Source: Mytilus trossulus
Taxonomy: Eukaryota; Mollusca; Bivalvia; Mytilida; Mytilidae
Reading direction: 5' to 3'
DNA length: 64,000 bases
NCBI RefSeq assembly: GCF_036588685.1
Contig: NC_086375.1
Span: forward strand, 52,212,955-52,276,954
A program made the position numbers and the translations under genes. This document shows positions 22,008 through 33,149 of the stretch, piece by piece. How positions within the stretch are numbered: the first letter of the stretch is position 1; every line of letters starts with the position of its first letter. A model generated the notes under the pieces. The model saw only the letters and a program-made list of their open reading frames with translations, made no database searches and was not told where the DNA came from.

Positions 22008-23705
22008 ATGGATTTCTCTAAATTAGCTGACTGTGGTCCATGTCTTCGAGACAATAAGAAGAAACTGTCTAGTGATTGGTGTATCGAATGTGCAGAACCT
22101 CTCTGTCTTGCTTGTAAGAAAGTACATAATCTTCTGAAAATGACCAGTGAACATCATTTGATTGAAAATCAAAAAAGTAGTTCGGACTCAATTTCGCACG
22201 ATGACATTTTAGATTTACAAAACTGTACCATTCATCAAAATTTCATTATAGATAGGTTTTGTAACAATCATAGCACATTGTGTTGTCAGTGTTGTATTGA
22301 AGAGACTCACTTTTCTTGTAAGAGTGTCGAATCAATTGAAACAGTGGCAAAGAACATCAAGGCTTCTTCAAAATTCGAAAATACAAGTTTACATTTAATC
22401 AGTTTGATACAGTTGTTAACTGAAATACGAAATGACAAACGCAGTAACATTGGAAACATTCAGCATTCCGAGTTAGAAGTGAAGAAAAAAATTGAAGTGG
22501 CGAAGATTAACATGATTATCAGAATTAAAGAAATGGCTGACTCTTTAACCTCCGAACTGCAAAATGTGAAGAAAACGAAAATTTTGGAACTGGAAAAGCA
22601 AGTTAAAGAAACAGAACAGCAGATAAATAAGCTAGAAAAGAAGAAAAGGATAATCGACTTGTTTAACCAAAAAGGGTCGGAAACGCATACTTTTCTTTTA
22701 TTGCAAAAACTGAAATCAGAACTTGCAACGGAGGAAAGTATGATAAGAAAAAGTATTGAGGAATGCGATAACACATACCTTAGTTTCAATGATGGGGATG
22801 ACATAATGTCTCTCCCAAAAGTTCTTGGTAAAATTGATATTATATCAGAACCGTCGGCTGTCAAGTATACACCTTCTCCAACAACAAAACGGCGCCAAGA
22901 CAAATCAGATAGTGCATTACCGATATCACATATCAAATCGTTTAAATTGTCTTCTGAATTCGATATAGATTTTGATAAGGGATTCGTTTCAGGTATGTGT
23001 ATTAATGAAGATGACGGAATTCTGCTCTGCTTACGTGGGACAGATAAATTATTAATGTATAATTTGGAAGGAAAACCCAATGGAGAAATAGTGGTGAGTG
23101 GAAACCCGTTTGATGTTTCTTGTGTACCAGAAACTGACAAAGCAGTTGTAACATTGCCAGATTCGTCAACATTACAGATGGTTGATGTTGATATGAAAGA
23201 TGCAGAAAATATCATCGACATGCCAGAAAGTTGCTGGTCGGTAACTACGGTGAATAAAAAATTATTTATTGCTGGTGGTTTTAAAAGCTTGTATGTGATA
23301 GATATTGGAGGCGAAAAACTCGAAGAAATAACGAAGCCAGAATGTGGACGGACATATTCTTTGACATTCGCAGACGACAAATTCTTTTACTGTTCCGATG
23401 TCGATTTTAAAAATGAAAAAGTTTATTGTATAACTGAAGAAGGGAATTTTGTTTTCTGTTATTCAAATGCGAATCTAAGAACTCCGACAGAACTAGCCGT
23501 GGACCTAAGAGGCAATGTTTATATCACAGATTTAGACTCTAACAATGTGCATCGATGTTCTCCATCCGGGGATTTTCTCGATGTTCCTATAAAAGGGAGT
23601 GACATTACGGAACCAAGATCTATTTGCTTTAACAGAGAAACAACTCATCTCGCACTATCTAATAAAAGTGGGAAAAGCATTTGTGTGTATAAAAGCGTTG
23701 TATGA
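22008..23705 (+). CDS. RING-less TRIM-like protein: two B-boxes, coiled coil, beta-propeller-like C-terminus
   Basis: A 565-residue protein in one coding exon. A first B-box-like zinc finger uses C9, C12, C25, C28, C33, C36, H40 and H49/H50. A second uses C73, H76, C85, H88, C93, C96, H101 and C104. A Lys/Glu-rich coiled coil spans about residues 160-250. From about 310 to the end, short repeated strands (GMCINEDDGILLCL, NPFDVSCVPETDKAVVTL, TPTELAVDLRGNVYITD) look like an NHL or six-bladed propeller. This is the TRIM layout without RING, common among expanded bivalve TRIM genes, where such proteins are linked to signalling and innate immunity. Lacking RING, ligase activity of its own is doubtful. 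The frame is open from 21957, but a splice acceptor at 21979 falls inside that extension, so I start at the ATG at 22008. Confidence 0.88.
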   Translation: MDFSKLADCGPCLRDNKKKLSSDWCIECAEPLCLACKKVHNLLKMTSEHHLIENQKSSSDSISHDDILDLQNCTIHQNFIIDRFCNNHSTLCCQCCIEETHFSCKSVESIETVAKNIKASSKFENTSLHLISLIQLLTEIRNDKRSNIGNIQHSELEVKKKIEVAKINMIIRIKEMADSLTSELQNVKKTKILELEKQVKETEQQINKLEKKKRIIDLFNQKGSETHTFLLLQKLKSELATEESMIRKSIEECDNTYLSFNDGDDIMSLPKVLGKIDIISEPSAVKYTPSPTTKRRQDKSDSALPISHIKSFKLSSEFDIDFDKGFVSGMCINEDDGILLCLRGTDKLLMYNLEGKPNGEIVVSGNPFDVSCVPETDKAVVTLPDSSTLQMVDVDMKDAENIIDMPESCWSVTTVNKKLFIAGGFKSLYVIDIGGEKLEEITKPECGRTYSLTFADDKFFYCSDVDFKNEKVYCITEEGNFVFCYSNANLRTPTELAVDLRGNVYITDLDSNNVHRCSPSGDFLDVPIKGSDITEPRSICFNRETTHLALSNKSGKSICVYKSVV

Positions 23706-23714
23706 GTAATGTGA

Positions 23715-23720
23715 AATAAA
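23715..23720 (+). terminator. Polyadenylation signal of the TRIM gene
   Basis: An AATAAA hexamer ten bases after the TGA stop and followed by an A run. It is close to the stop, but no better hexamer precedes the family B repeat that starts at 23808. Confidence 0.45.
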
Positions 23721-23807
23721 AAAAAATAACATATTACTTACCTTTATTAAGTTTATTTTTAAAGATAGGATTTTAATGTTTTGTGTCTTTTTTTTGCATA
23801 TATAGAT

Positions 23808-24240
23808 ATAGGAAGATGTGATGTGTGTGCCAATGAGACAACTCTCCATCCAAATAACAATTTAAAAAAAGTAAACCACTATAGGTCAAAGTACGGCCTT
23901 CAACATGGAGCCTTGGCTCACACCGAACAACAAGCTATAAAGGGCCCCAAAATTACTAGTGTAAAACCATTCAAACGGGAAAACCAACGGTCGAATCTTT
24001 ATAAAAAAACGAGAAACGAGAAACACGTATAAATTACATAAACAAACGACAACTACTGTACATCAGATTCTTGACTTAGGACAGGTGCAAACATTTGCAG
24101 TGGGATTAAACGTTTTAATGGTACCAAACCTTCTCTCTTTTTCTGAAACAATAGCATAACATTACAACATAGAAAAACACCCGATAAAATATCAATTGGC
24201 AGGCTTAACTTAATTAAAATGTAAATTAATACCCCACTTT
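23808..24240 (-). repeat. Dispersed repeat family B, long copy, reversed
   Basis: Reverse-complement order of the 5525..5975 copy: GAAGATGTGATGTGTGTGCC, GAGACAACTCTCCATCC, GGAGCCTTGGCTC, GAAAACCAACGGTCGAATC, GTACATCAGATTCTTGACTT and GTGCAAACATTTGCAGTGGG. It bounds the TRIM gene on its 3' side and explains the short frames at 23781..24032. Confidence 0.8.
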
Positions 24241-25330
24241 ATTTTAAATCATTCTTATAAACGAACAAGTGGACGTGGCCGGGATAATATTGAATCAAAC
24301 TTTTTTTTACAAATTGAAAGATACGGCGTTTTTTTTAGCTTTTGGTGGCGTTTCGAATCTATGGTAGTTGGAATATATGATATGTAGATTCTCACAAAAG
24401 TGGTTATTGTAACTTGTTCCTTGTGACCCCCCCCCCCCCCCCCTGTACATTTTCGTGTTAAACGCAACTTCGTATCCCCTATGTTATTTCGATGTTCTAT
24501 GATCTCTTTGCAATACACTAAGTTGTTTGGAAATTAATAATCTGTGTTTCATTTTCACACAAAAAAAAGAGTAAAACTTAGAAATAAATAGTTTTTTTAT
24601 TTGTAATATACAAATATATTTAAATATACATGAAAGCGTAAGAGCAAGTTATTATCTAAAAATAGGTTACTAAAAAAATATTTGACCTGCCATATTTTTC
24701 CAGAAGCTTTAACTAAAATTATCACAGCAAGCCAAGGATTCCAGAATTTTAGAAATTTGGTCACATGAACTTCTCACGTCCAATAGTTATACTAGTGATG
24801 AGGGAGAGAGGATCGGTTTGACTAAATTGGTACCCTAAACCTGATTTGCAACAAATCATTTTCTCTTTGGTCATCTACTTGTTCCATTCTTGGTCGACCA
24901 ACTTTGACGAACTGCCTGATCGATCTATTGTTTTTTTTACAAGCCCCGAGTATGGACGGATTGTTTGCTATTTGTTTTAACGGATGATCTTCTCTTATGC
25001 TAAGCCAAAATAAAGTTTCTTCTACAGATGTAACCATTAACCATTTGAACAATCCATTCTGAAATTGATTCAGTGCTAAATCTATACATATAAATAGCTA
25101 CTATATTTTTCCAGGTGTTCCCTTTATGGCGTTCAAAGCATTTTTGTTGGAAACAATGATATAAAGGTTATTGCCAAAACCATATACACATTGTTGGTGA
25201 GCATGTCTTTACAACCAAAATGACCGACCAGTTAAAACTAATATGGATGAATCTATGTAAAGCCTTCTTACAGCATACAAACGACTAGAATATGACGAAA
25301 TCTACTATAAATAGAATATTTTCGTGAAAT
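24241..25330. other. Intergenic between the TRIM and four-TM genes
   Basis: No gene is seen. 24427..24443 is a run of 17 C. It produces the poly-Gly stretch in a minus frame at 24255..24518, which is not a gene. Confidence 0.5.
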
Positions 25331-25336
25331 TTTATT
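25331..25336 (-). terminator. Polyadenylation signal of the four-TM gene
   Basis: TTTATT on the plus strand, so AATAAA on the minus strand, ~48 bases beyond the stop codon of exon 4. The position and strand fit the gene's 3' end. Confidence 0.55.
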
Positions 25337-25383
25337 CTTATTTCAAGACATGCTGTCTATCGGGTATACAACCTTTAAAGGAC

Positions 25384-25929
25384 TTAAAGTGGTCTTATTT
25401 GGTTTCGATCCATACGCAACACTAAGTATTTGTGGTTTGATGTGGTGTATTCAGAAACAACACTCGCTGGCTTCTCACTATTTGTAGAGTAAGTAGATCC
25501 TTCAACGACATCAAACCGAGGCTTTTCAGCTGTGACGTAATGCTCGGAAACTGGGGTTTTATCGGTTGTTGTTAAGTATCGACTATTCTCAGCAAATCGA
25601 CTATTCTCAATAAATCGATGTTCACCTCTTGGCACTGTATAGAAATAATCATCGTAGTAAGAAATTTCCCATTCGTAGAAGCGGTAAACCTCTTTGTAAA
25701 CGTAGTAAATAATAATTCCGTAAATCAAAAATATGATCTCAAAAATGCCTAGTAAACTAGCAGCAACATGCATGACGATCTGAACGTCATAATTGTATCC
25801 ACATTTGAGGAGTGTCTGGTCTTTTTCGTATTTCCACGTTCCACATTTAACTGCTCCATGTATCGTAAAACCAAGTGAAATAAGACACAGTATTACCGCA
25901 ATAATAGCGGATATATAATATGTCAACAG
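25384..25929 (-). CDS. Four-TM gene, coding exon 4 (last)
   Basis: Acceptor TTATCTCTTTCAG, then CTG TTG in phase 0; 546 bases to the stop. It carries helices 3 and 4 and the Tyr-rich cytoplasmic tail. There is no ATG at its start, which supports it being an internal or terminal exon and not a stand-alone gene. Confidence 0.85.
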   Translation of the reverse strand: MLTYYISAIIAVILCLISLGFTIHGAVKCGTWKYEKDQTLLKCGYNYDVQIVMHVAASLLGIFEIIFLIYGIIIYYVYKEVYRFYEWEISYYDDYFYTVPRGEHRFIENSRFAENSRYLTTTDKTPVSEHYVTAEKPRFDVVEGSTYSTNSEKPASVVSEYTTSNHKYLVLRMDRNQIRPL

Positions 25930-28900
25930 CTGAAAGAGATAAGGTAAGCACTGATAAATATTTGATATTCATTTGTTAAAATACAGGATTATCCCGTAAA
26001 ATCTCTTGAAAAACAGAATAGTAGCAAATAGTTAACAACTAGAACACACCCGTGATATCGCGGGTCCGTGACTGAATTAAGGTATATAACTATGCGCAAG
26101 CCTTATTTTAGGATTAGTATTGTCATCTGATAAAGTCATGCCGATTATAAGATACACAGTTTTTCTCTGCTTTCAAATCTTTCTGTTTGAACCCGTCGAA
26201 CTGGAACTTATCAATTATTGGTTATATTAATTATTTGGAAAACAAAAGGTCCTGGAATGGAGTATTTCTTAATCAACAACATTGTCCTATATTTGTTATA
26301 AATAAAGATGAATTCTTTGATTCGCTGTTTTACGTCATGTATGCCCACTAACAAATTGAAAACTGTACCTCATTTTTAGTCTTGTTATCTTAGAAAGTCT
26401 TACTGATTAAAATACTACAATAGGTAGCTATTTGACAATTTAGTAGTGTCAATCCTGTAGTTATGACCCATGTATATAACATATTAACCCTGGATACACC
26501 GTTTGGTGGTGCGCCTGTCAGATGCGGAACGTACAGATTAGGTAATAGGTAACAGGTGAATATACTATTGGTATCGGTATCGGACTCGACCCGGATCTTC
26601 TTAATTATTGGCAATATTAATTACGTGGAAAACAAAAGGGCCTAGAGTGGTGTAATTTTCAATCTACACCTTTGTACTATATTAGTGATATATAAAGTTG
26701 AATTCTTTGATTCGTCGTTTTTAAGTGATGACGGCTGAAAAATTGGACTTCGTAATTTTAGTATTATAGATGATCATAGATGTTTATAAAATTATAACGT
26801 CATATGAACACAATTTATCGCTGGGGAAAATGTACAAGGTAACGCTTTCTATTTAGATATAAAAAACATAACATTATACCAGTTTCATTCTACATTATTG
26901 TTTAAGTTCACTAGGACCAATTTGGCAAACCAGATCTTTTTATATTATATTTCGTTATCCTTTCATAAATCAGGAACCTGTTATTTAGTGGTGACAGTTT
27001 GATAATGTGGTTCATAAGTGTTTCTGGTTCCTCGTATTTTATATAGATTAGACCGTTGGTTTTCCTGTTTAAATTAATTTACTCTACCGATTGTCTTTGG
27101 GATCCTATATTGCTTGCTGTTCAGTGTTAGCCTAAGTTTCGTGTTGAAGGCCGCATTTTGATATATAATTGTTTACGTTTTACAAGATGTGACTCGGATG
27201 GAGAGTCTCATTGGCATTCATATCATATCTTCTTATTTATATTTATCAAACATAACAAATCATTTTCCGCAGAAACTCCGCTTTATTTGGCCCATAGAGA
27301 TATTTTGCTCAAATATTGTTATAACACAATTACAAGACAAGGGCATGCACCTCGATGGGGAAGGGTAAACAAATTCAGAATAGTGTGAGAATTGGCGCCT
27401 GTTAAAACGTTTGTTTTTCGTATAAAATTAATCAAAAGTTTTTTTCTAAACTTGTTCTGTTTTCACGTTCACTCTTTTTTCATTATATCATTTCTATGGC
27501 AAATGTTTATAAAAATCACTCACCCATGAAAACAGCTTGTTACTGTCTCCTTCATCGAAAAAATGTGGGTTATAACACCCAACAATAAAGGCAAACACAC
27601 AGACTACCAATACCTGAAAAAAAAATGATTCTAAACATTATTTTTATTTTGTTAAATGGCAAATACTCAGTTAAAATATAAAAAAGAAGAGAAGAATAGA
27701 ACTTTATCATTCAATGCTATAAAACTTTTAAACTTAAGTTAAAGATATTTATAAAAAAAACGAATCAAATTATTAAAGCACCTATGATAATGACACCATT
27801 GAATGGTTAAAATATTAAAAAAATTGTAACAACTACCACATATTTACTTATAGAATCAGCAAAAAATAAATAAATATGAATTCTTACAGCTAGCCCAGAC
27901 CATACTGGGCTTCCAGTTGAAATCGGAAAACTGTCAACATCTCGGCCCACTACTGCGATAACGATTCCAACTGTTATAGATAAGATACAGCAGTTTAGTA
28001 AAACCCATCCTATTATCTTATACTGTTCCAAGGCACGCACTCGTCTGTATTTTAATCGTGCTACAAAGTAAAATTGTATATGAAAATGAAGAGGTTTGTC
28101 GACTGAAAGATCAACCAAATTTATGAATCAAAATAATATGACGTTTGAATCAGTTTGCATACTTTTAAGAAGAACTAACAGTGTAACCAGTAAGCCAATC
28201 ACGACCACGGAATATGTATTCCCATCTGATTTTTATTTCTCCGCACGTGCTAAATATTTTAAGGAACGACAACGACACATTTCTCCATTCCGGTGTTTTC
28301 AGAAGTGCTCCAACACATACTCAGTTTTCTCTTTCTCACTTATACGTATGATATAAGCAAGGATATGGAATTTTTCAGGATCACTTAATATTATAAATAT
28401 TCTTTTAAAATTAATATGCAAAACACATCATTAAAAGTTACAAATATGAATTTGAAAATATAAAACATTCGGCATGCTTATCAGAGGTTATTTCAGATAT
28501 ACATTTGTTAGCCGTAGAATTATTTAGCGGACGGAAATTTAATGATATATAACAAGAAATCGTAAACAAAATTTCCCAAATGCGCGCAAATTTTAATGCG
28601 CCTTTGCTGATGTCAACAACAACACCACGAGCCCAACGGAAATTGTTTATAATCTCAATGCTTAGAGTTCTATCAGAACAAAAATAAAGAAATGAAAAAA
28701 GTAAAATGAAGAAAATTGTACGAATTATAAAGGAGCATTATAATTTTACGGGAATTATAGGAAGCCGACAAACTTGTACCAAAGACACCATTTGAAAGTA
28801 TGGTCTTGCGAAACGATGATAGTCCATCGGAAGGGGACGATAAATGGCTGACCCGTGTTAAGAGAGAGTCATAGCTATTGCACGTAAATGACGTCCTTGT

Positions 28901-30485
28901 GAATTTCGAAAAAAAGCAGGCTAATATCACTAAAAGACAGCACTCGCAACCGCTAATTGGAAAGGGATTAATATAAGTTGCGGTAACTTGTTTCCCAATG
29001 TAATATGAACAAATATATTTAATATAATGACGACACTTTAAACAAGCAATAATGTTATATACACCCACATCATTTGGATTGAATAGTTTACCAAATGAAA
29101 TAAAGATTAGTAATACACTTACATTTTTTACAGCAAAAATGTAACATTTGTTTCATTAAGAAGGCAAAGTAATATATGATTATCTATATGTAACTGTATA
29201 TTATCTATATATCATAATGATATACTATTTACTTTTGTATATGTTATTATTATTTTGTCTTTGAGGACTCCATGAAAGATTAGTTTTAACGAAAGGGATT
29301 ATCCTCTCCAAATAAAGATTATTCAGTTATGTTTATCTATTGATTTATTACATTGGCAATCATACCACATCTCTTTATATTTTCACTTATAGTTTAACCT
29401 AGTTTTGATGAGAGTCAAGACATGATAGTTTATAATCCTTATTTATTCCGTTCTCTTCATGATTCTGTTCATTTGATTCATCAGGTCTAGTGATGCGGTT
29501 GAAAGAATCTTTTTACCTATAAATGTCATGACGACAAAATAGGTAATTTATTGATTACAATATTAATGTTTTTATTTATAGGAGAGTGCAATAGAGTGAA
29601 TCACAGTTTTTGTTTATTCCTGGTTCAGCCCAGCGATACATACTTAGGTAGTTGTTATGTAATTAACATGCACGTTATTTGTTAAGTTTCTATATAAACA
29701 AATTATTATTCTGTTTTTGTTAAATAAACTGTATTTCTGCATGAACAAATACTGATTTACATATATAGAAAATAGTTAATGAATTATTCTTTTTAAACAG
29801 CATATTTATATATAAAATTAAGGAGATGGCCAAATAATTTTAAAGTGGATGTAACCAATTATAAGAAACCGTACGACCTGCAACAATGTAAAAATCAATA
29901 CCGTATGAGCGGTTATAAAAGGCTCCTACATGAAAGATACGAAACAATTCAATTGAGAAAACAAACGGCCTTAATTTATAACCAAAAAAAATAACGAAAG
30001 ACAAATATGAACATTCATGAACCAACGACAACCACTAAACTACATGCATCTGACTTTGGACTTTGGCCTATTAAAAATGTGACCGGGTTAACTATGTCTT
30101 TGGGCACTAACCCCCTTAAACCTAAGACAGTGATGTAACAGCACAACAAAAAAAAACATTTTTTAATTAAAAATCATTTGAAAAAGACTTAAATTTTCAA
30201 TCTCATTTTGACCTATAATGGTTTACTTTTATAATTTGTGACTTGGATGGAGAGATTTCTCATTTGCACTCATACCTAGACCGGACGTGAATATGTTTGT
30301 TTATCTTTATATCGACCATTTGAGTCTAAAATTAAGATTATCTAAACATTTCATCTTTTTGTAAAATAGTTTCATTAAATACACTTTTTTAGATATTGGT
30401 TAAAAAATTGTCTTTAAAACAAAGCTAATTATATATACATACCGTGTTCTTCGTAAGTAACGTCAATTTGCCTGTGCTGTCCCAT
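25384..30485 (-). CDS. Four-transmembrane protein, CD20/MS4A-like layout (4 exons)
   Basis: Joined minus-strand exons 30485..30443, 28060..27888, 27613..27524 and 25929..25384 total 852 bases, 283 residues plus stop, in one frame. All introns have GT/AG ends and agreeing phases (1, 0, 0). The protein starts MGQHRQIDVTYEEHARLKYR. It has four hydrophobic helices at about residues 30-52, 67-86, 103-130 and 151-180, with short N-terminal and long C-terminal polar ends. The SPVWSGL before helix 2 recalls the P-x-W-G segment of MS4A proteins, and Cys 131 and 145 lie in the loop between helices 3 and 4. The tail (182-283) is rich in Tyr, Ser and Glu, with a repeated ENSR. It is probably a plasma-membrane protein with a cytoplasmic tail. 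MS4A/TMEM176-like or another tetraspan family are both possible. Function is unknown. Confidence 0.8.
26040..26720 (+). repeat. Duplicated intronic repeat in the four-TM gene
   Basis: Two related blocks (about 26190..26335 and 26590..26725) share TTAATTATTGG, GGAAAACAAAAGG and TTGAATTCTTTGATTCG. A palindromic ACCCGTGATATCGCGGGT lies at ~26048. It looks like a short dispersed element in two diverged copies. The 74-codon minus frame at 26390..26614 is a by-product. Confidence 0.55.
27000..27235 (+). repeat. Dispersed repeat family B, partial copy in intron
   Basis: Carries AGATTAGACCGTTGGTTTTC, then GTGTTGAAGGCCGCATTTTG and GGATGGAGAGTCTCATTGG in family order, within the intron between exons 3 and 4 of the four-TM gene. 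Confidence 0.65.
27524..27613 (-). CDS. Four-TM gene, coding exon 3
   Basis: Acceptor TTTTTTTTTCAG, donor TGG|GTGAGT; 90 bases, phase 0 to 0. It encodes the rest of helix 2 (VLVVCVFAFIVGCY) and a loop with DEGDSNK. It is too short for ORF-based gene finding. Confidence 0.75.
27888..28060 (-). CDS. Four-TM gene, coding exon 2
   Basis: Acceptor TTTACTTTGTAG, donor GCT|GTAAGA; 173 bases, phase 1 to 0. It encodes a basic stretch (RLKYRRVRALEQYK), membrane helix 1 and the start of helix 2 (SPVWSGLA). The longer open frame at 27807..28118 reads past both splice sites. Confidence 0.8.
28560..29060 (+). other. Coding-like remnant in intron 1 of the four-TM gene
   Basis: On the plus strand, GGGACGATAAATGGCTGACC gives GDDKWLTRVKRES, followed after a stop by LLHVNDVLVNFEKKQANITK. 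This looks like a decayed mobile-element peptide, but I could not name a family. The overlapping 131-codon minus frame (28673..29068) is its antisense shadow. Confidence 0.3.
29061..29855. other. Intron 1 of the four-TM gene, no feature seen
   Basis: AT-rich intronic sequence with no supported exon or repeat boundary. Confidence 0.45.
29860..30285. repeat. Family B fragments, both orientations
   Basis: 29860..30150 is a diverged reversed copy (AATTGAGAAAACAAACGGCC; CAACGACAACCACTAAAC). 30210..30285 is a forward tail (TGACCTATAATGGTTTAC; GGATGGAGAGATTTCTCATT). Both lie in intron 1 of the four-TM gene. Confidence 0.6.
30443..30485 (-). CDS. Four-TM gene, coding exon 1
   Basis: ATG at 30485..30483 starts MGQHRQIDVTYEEH. 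The donor reads CACG|GTATGT, leaving phase 1. The ATG has a purine at -3 and G at +4. It is short and fully hydrophilic, as expected for a cytoplasmic N-terminus. Confidence 0.7.
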
Positions 30486-31806
30486 CTTTAAGCAAACGAA
30501 TTTTTCACATAGCAACAACAAGATTCCTAAGCCTCATTCAAAACTTTGCCTAAAAGTACGTTTCCTGGGGTGCGATGTATTTGCTGCATGAAATGACGAC
30601 TTTTATGACTGAATTGATGTAATAAATGAAGCACGACGGATCAATTGCTAGGTGTTATAAATGCTTTCATTTGTCAACAAGTGTGCTTTATAGGTAAAGT
30701 GAATCTTAAATATTGCGTATCGAATAGAAAAAAAGTCATTTCGTGTGATGAAAAAAAAAAATCACGAATATAAATACTGCTATTGTTCTTCACCATTTAA
30801 TTTTATCGTTTGAATCAAATATGTTAGCCGCTTGGGGAAGTTTGTAAAACTATGGATTTGTGTTTCAGAAGGGTTGTAAAAGTGTTCAAAATTGTTTAAA
30901 ATCATTCAATATACACTTCAGTTATTAAAGAAAATATTTTTGCTCAAAGATATTGGCTGCCACTTTGTTAACTGTTCATTCATATTATGTAACCCTGCTA
31001 GTAATGAAATATTAAACCTTGTCTTTTAATCAAAATACACCCAAACTTGTTTTGTAAATAAATAATACTACTAAAATACGCTCCTGAAAAAATATTTTCC
31101 GATTCCTGCTATTCACATTTCCTTTATAAAATCATTCAACGTTCATTTCCTCAAATACTTTTTCTCCATTTTATACATTTGAAATGAACATTGAACATGC
31201 GCGCTATGATCTATTTTTCAAAGTTTTATTTGAACAGTACAACGACGATTCTTTCTTCCAAAAGTTTTTGAAATATACGATAATTGTCCCGCCGTACATT
31301 TTACATGAACAGTTCCGCGAGAAATTTTCCCGCTAAAACGTTTAGTATATATATTATATGAATGATGTGTTACTCATATGAGATTGTTCTTGAAGCGTTG
31401 ACTTGTTCATGGTGTACCAGTTACATTTTATTCGGACACAAAATAATGTATATGATAATATTGAGCACGCAAACAATTAGTTTTAAGATAGTGTAATTAT
31501 ATGATAATATTATTAATTCGTATATTTTAACAAATTTGATTCGTTTAGGGATAGTCACATGTTAAACTATATTTTCGAAGGTAGCGAGAAAACGGCGGAT
31601 AGCAAAAAGCATATTGACCGGCAAAAGGCATATCGCACGGTTATTTTTAGAATATCTAAAAACCGATATACTTTATGACGTCATGTAATGAATTTCATGA
31701 TATTGTTTAACGGTTTGAAACACATGATATCTGTGATCGATTATTTGACGAAAAAAATCTTCAAATACATAAGATGTAACAAAAAAAGTAAACGAAATAA
31801 CAACTA
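30486..31806. other. Upstream of the four-TM gene, promoter not resolved
   Basis: 5' flank of the minus-strand gene. I see no convincing TATA element, and none of the frames has recognisable content. Confidence 0.4.
31802..31806 (+). repeat. Left target-site duplication (AACTA)
   Basis: AACTA immediately outside the left terminus (CACTGTGTC) of the inverted-repeat element. The identical AACTA lies immediately outside the right terminus at 37271..37275. Confidence 0.65.
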
Positions 31807-32338
31807 CACTGTGTCAAGGATTTGTATAGTCTCACTATACAAATCCTTGACTGTGTCTAAACCACACCGGCAAAATTTGCTCGGACTCGATGCTATCTAA
31901 CATCCGGCACAATGACGGAACACCAATAGACAAAAGAAAGGTAAGTTTCTCCTTATTTTTTTATTCTTTTTATGATATCGAAGAATATATATACATATAC
32001 AACTATTTTCTATTGTGAGATGCAATATTTTCTACAACCGTTCTCTATTAACGGAGAAATAAGTCAAAATGCATGTCAAAATGACGAATTGAGTGAACCT
32101 TGCCTCGAAATTGTTTAATTTCTCGTTAAATTGTTCACATTAGTACGGAAAGAAAGGTACGGGAAGGTAGATATTGACACGGAGATTGCAAATTAAGTTA
32201 TTATGAGCATCTCATTAATTGTATCTCTGTGTATGGAACGAAAGAAAAGGGTCATGTCAAATTAAAATGAACCGGTTTCGTCAATGTTGTTACTACACAA
32301 TCACCCGGTTTCGTCTATATATATCACCCGGTTTGTTT
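31807..32338 (+). repeat. Left terminal inverted repeat
   Basis: Matches the complement of 36779..37270 with a few substitutions, apart from an extra 42 bases near its outer end (31816..31857). Its inner end carries repeated CCCGGTTTCG motifs, also present in the right arm as CGAAACCGGG. Confidence 0.85.
31816..31857. repeat. Perfect 34-base hairpin insertion with 8-base flanking duplication
   Basis: AAGGATTTGTATAGT, then CTC, then ACTATACAAATCCTT forms a perfect 15-base-arm hairpin. It is flanked by ACTGTGTC on both sides (31808..31815 and 31850..31857). The right arm of the element keeps the uninterrupted ACTGTGTCTAAACC, so the insertion is specific to the left arm. Confidence 0.8.
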
Positions 32339-33149
32339 TTTTGTTTTTTACAAACAATTTATGAAAAGCAACTTTGGCACGGATCTGAACATTGTATTTC
32401 GAGAATTTAAATATATATTTATTGTAAGGTAAACTTGGCGTGTTAAAATCTATTTTAAACAGGCACTTTTGGACATAGTTAATTATGATAATACACATTT
32501 TCCTAATGAAAGGCGTATCCCTTATTTCACTTAACTTCAAACTAATTTTAAATGGAATATAAATACTCAATAGCAAACACTAGTATCTAATTATTTTGTA
32601 ACATTATTATATGTTCTTTGTTTATAATAGTAGTATGTAAAGGTGAAAAATAAAAGTATGTGTTTTGATTGTGCCATGATTTTAATTTACTATACTAAAT
32701 TATATACACTATGCATTCAATCATTGACGAACAGTCCCAAACCGACTATAGTCTATACTGTTCTGCACAAGTTTATCATGCATGCAGTCCTGCCAGATTT
32801 TCTAGTACTATATATACTTTGTTCCTAGCTTGCGCACTATAGCAAGTTTTCACACTTAAGCATCCATAACATAGCAATGAGATTTGTAACTTCCTCCCCG
32901 TTTCTGGTAAGCACATTTATTTTCCTATAGGCATGTTTTTCACATTATTTTTACAGTTCAAATTCATTTTTGTTTACAGTTCAAATTCATCTTTGTACAG
33001 TTCGAATTCAATTGAAACTTCAAGATAACTTTCGAAAACAATATCTGACAGTTTTGTATTTTCAATGTGAATAAAAGTTGGTTTGCAAAACATGACCGTC
33101 ATTTATATCTAGGTCTTATTTAGAAGAAGTGACGGTAATCACTTATCCC

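Noticed and set aside
22460..23380. 306-codon minus-strand frame
   Set aside because: It is the antisense shadow of the TRIM coding exon; its long Ser/Ile/Leu-rich translation reflects the other strand's codons.
24255..24518. Minus frame with poly-Gly
   Set aside because: Produced by the 17-C run; no gene signal.
28673..29068. 131-codon minus-strand frame in intron 1 of the four-TM gene
   Set aside because: The plus strand of the same segment has the more protein-like remnant, and no splice sites join this frame to the gene.
31814..31850. Hairpin as a microRNA precursor
   Set aside because: The arms are only 17 bases with a 3-base loop, too short for a precursor, and it looks like an insertion with a duplicated site.
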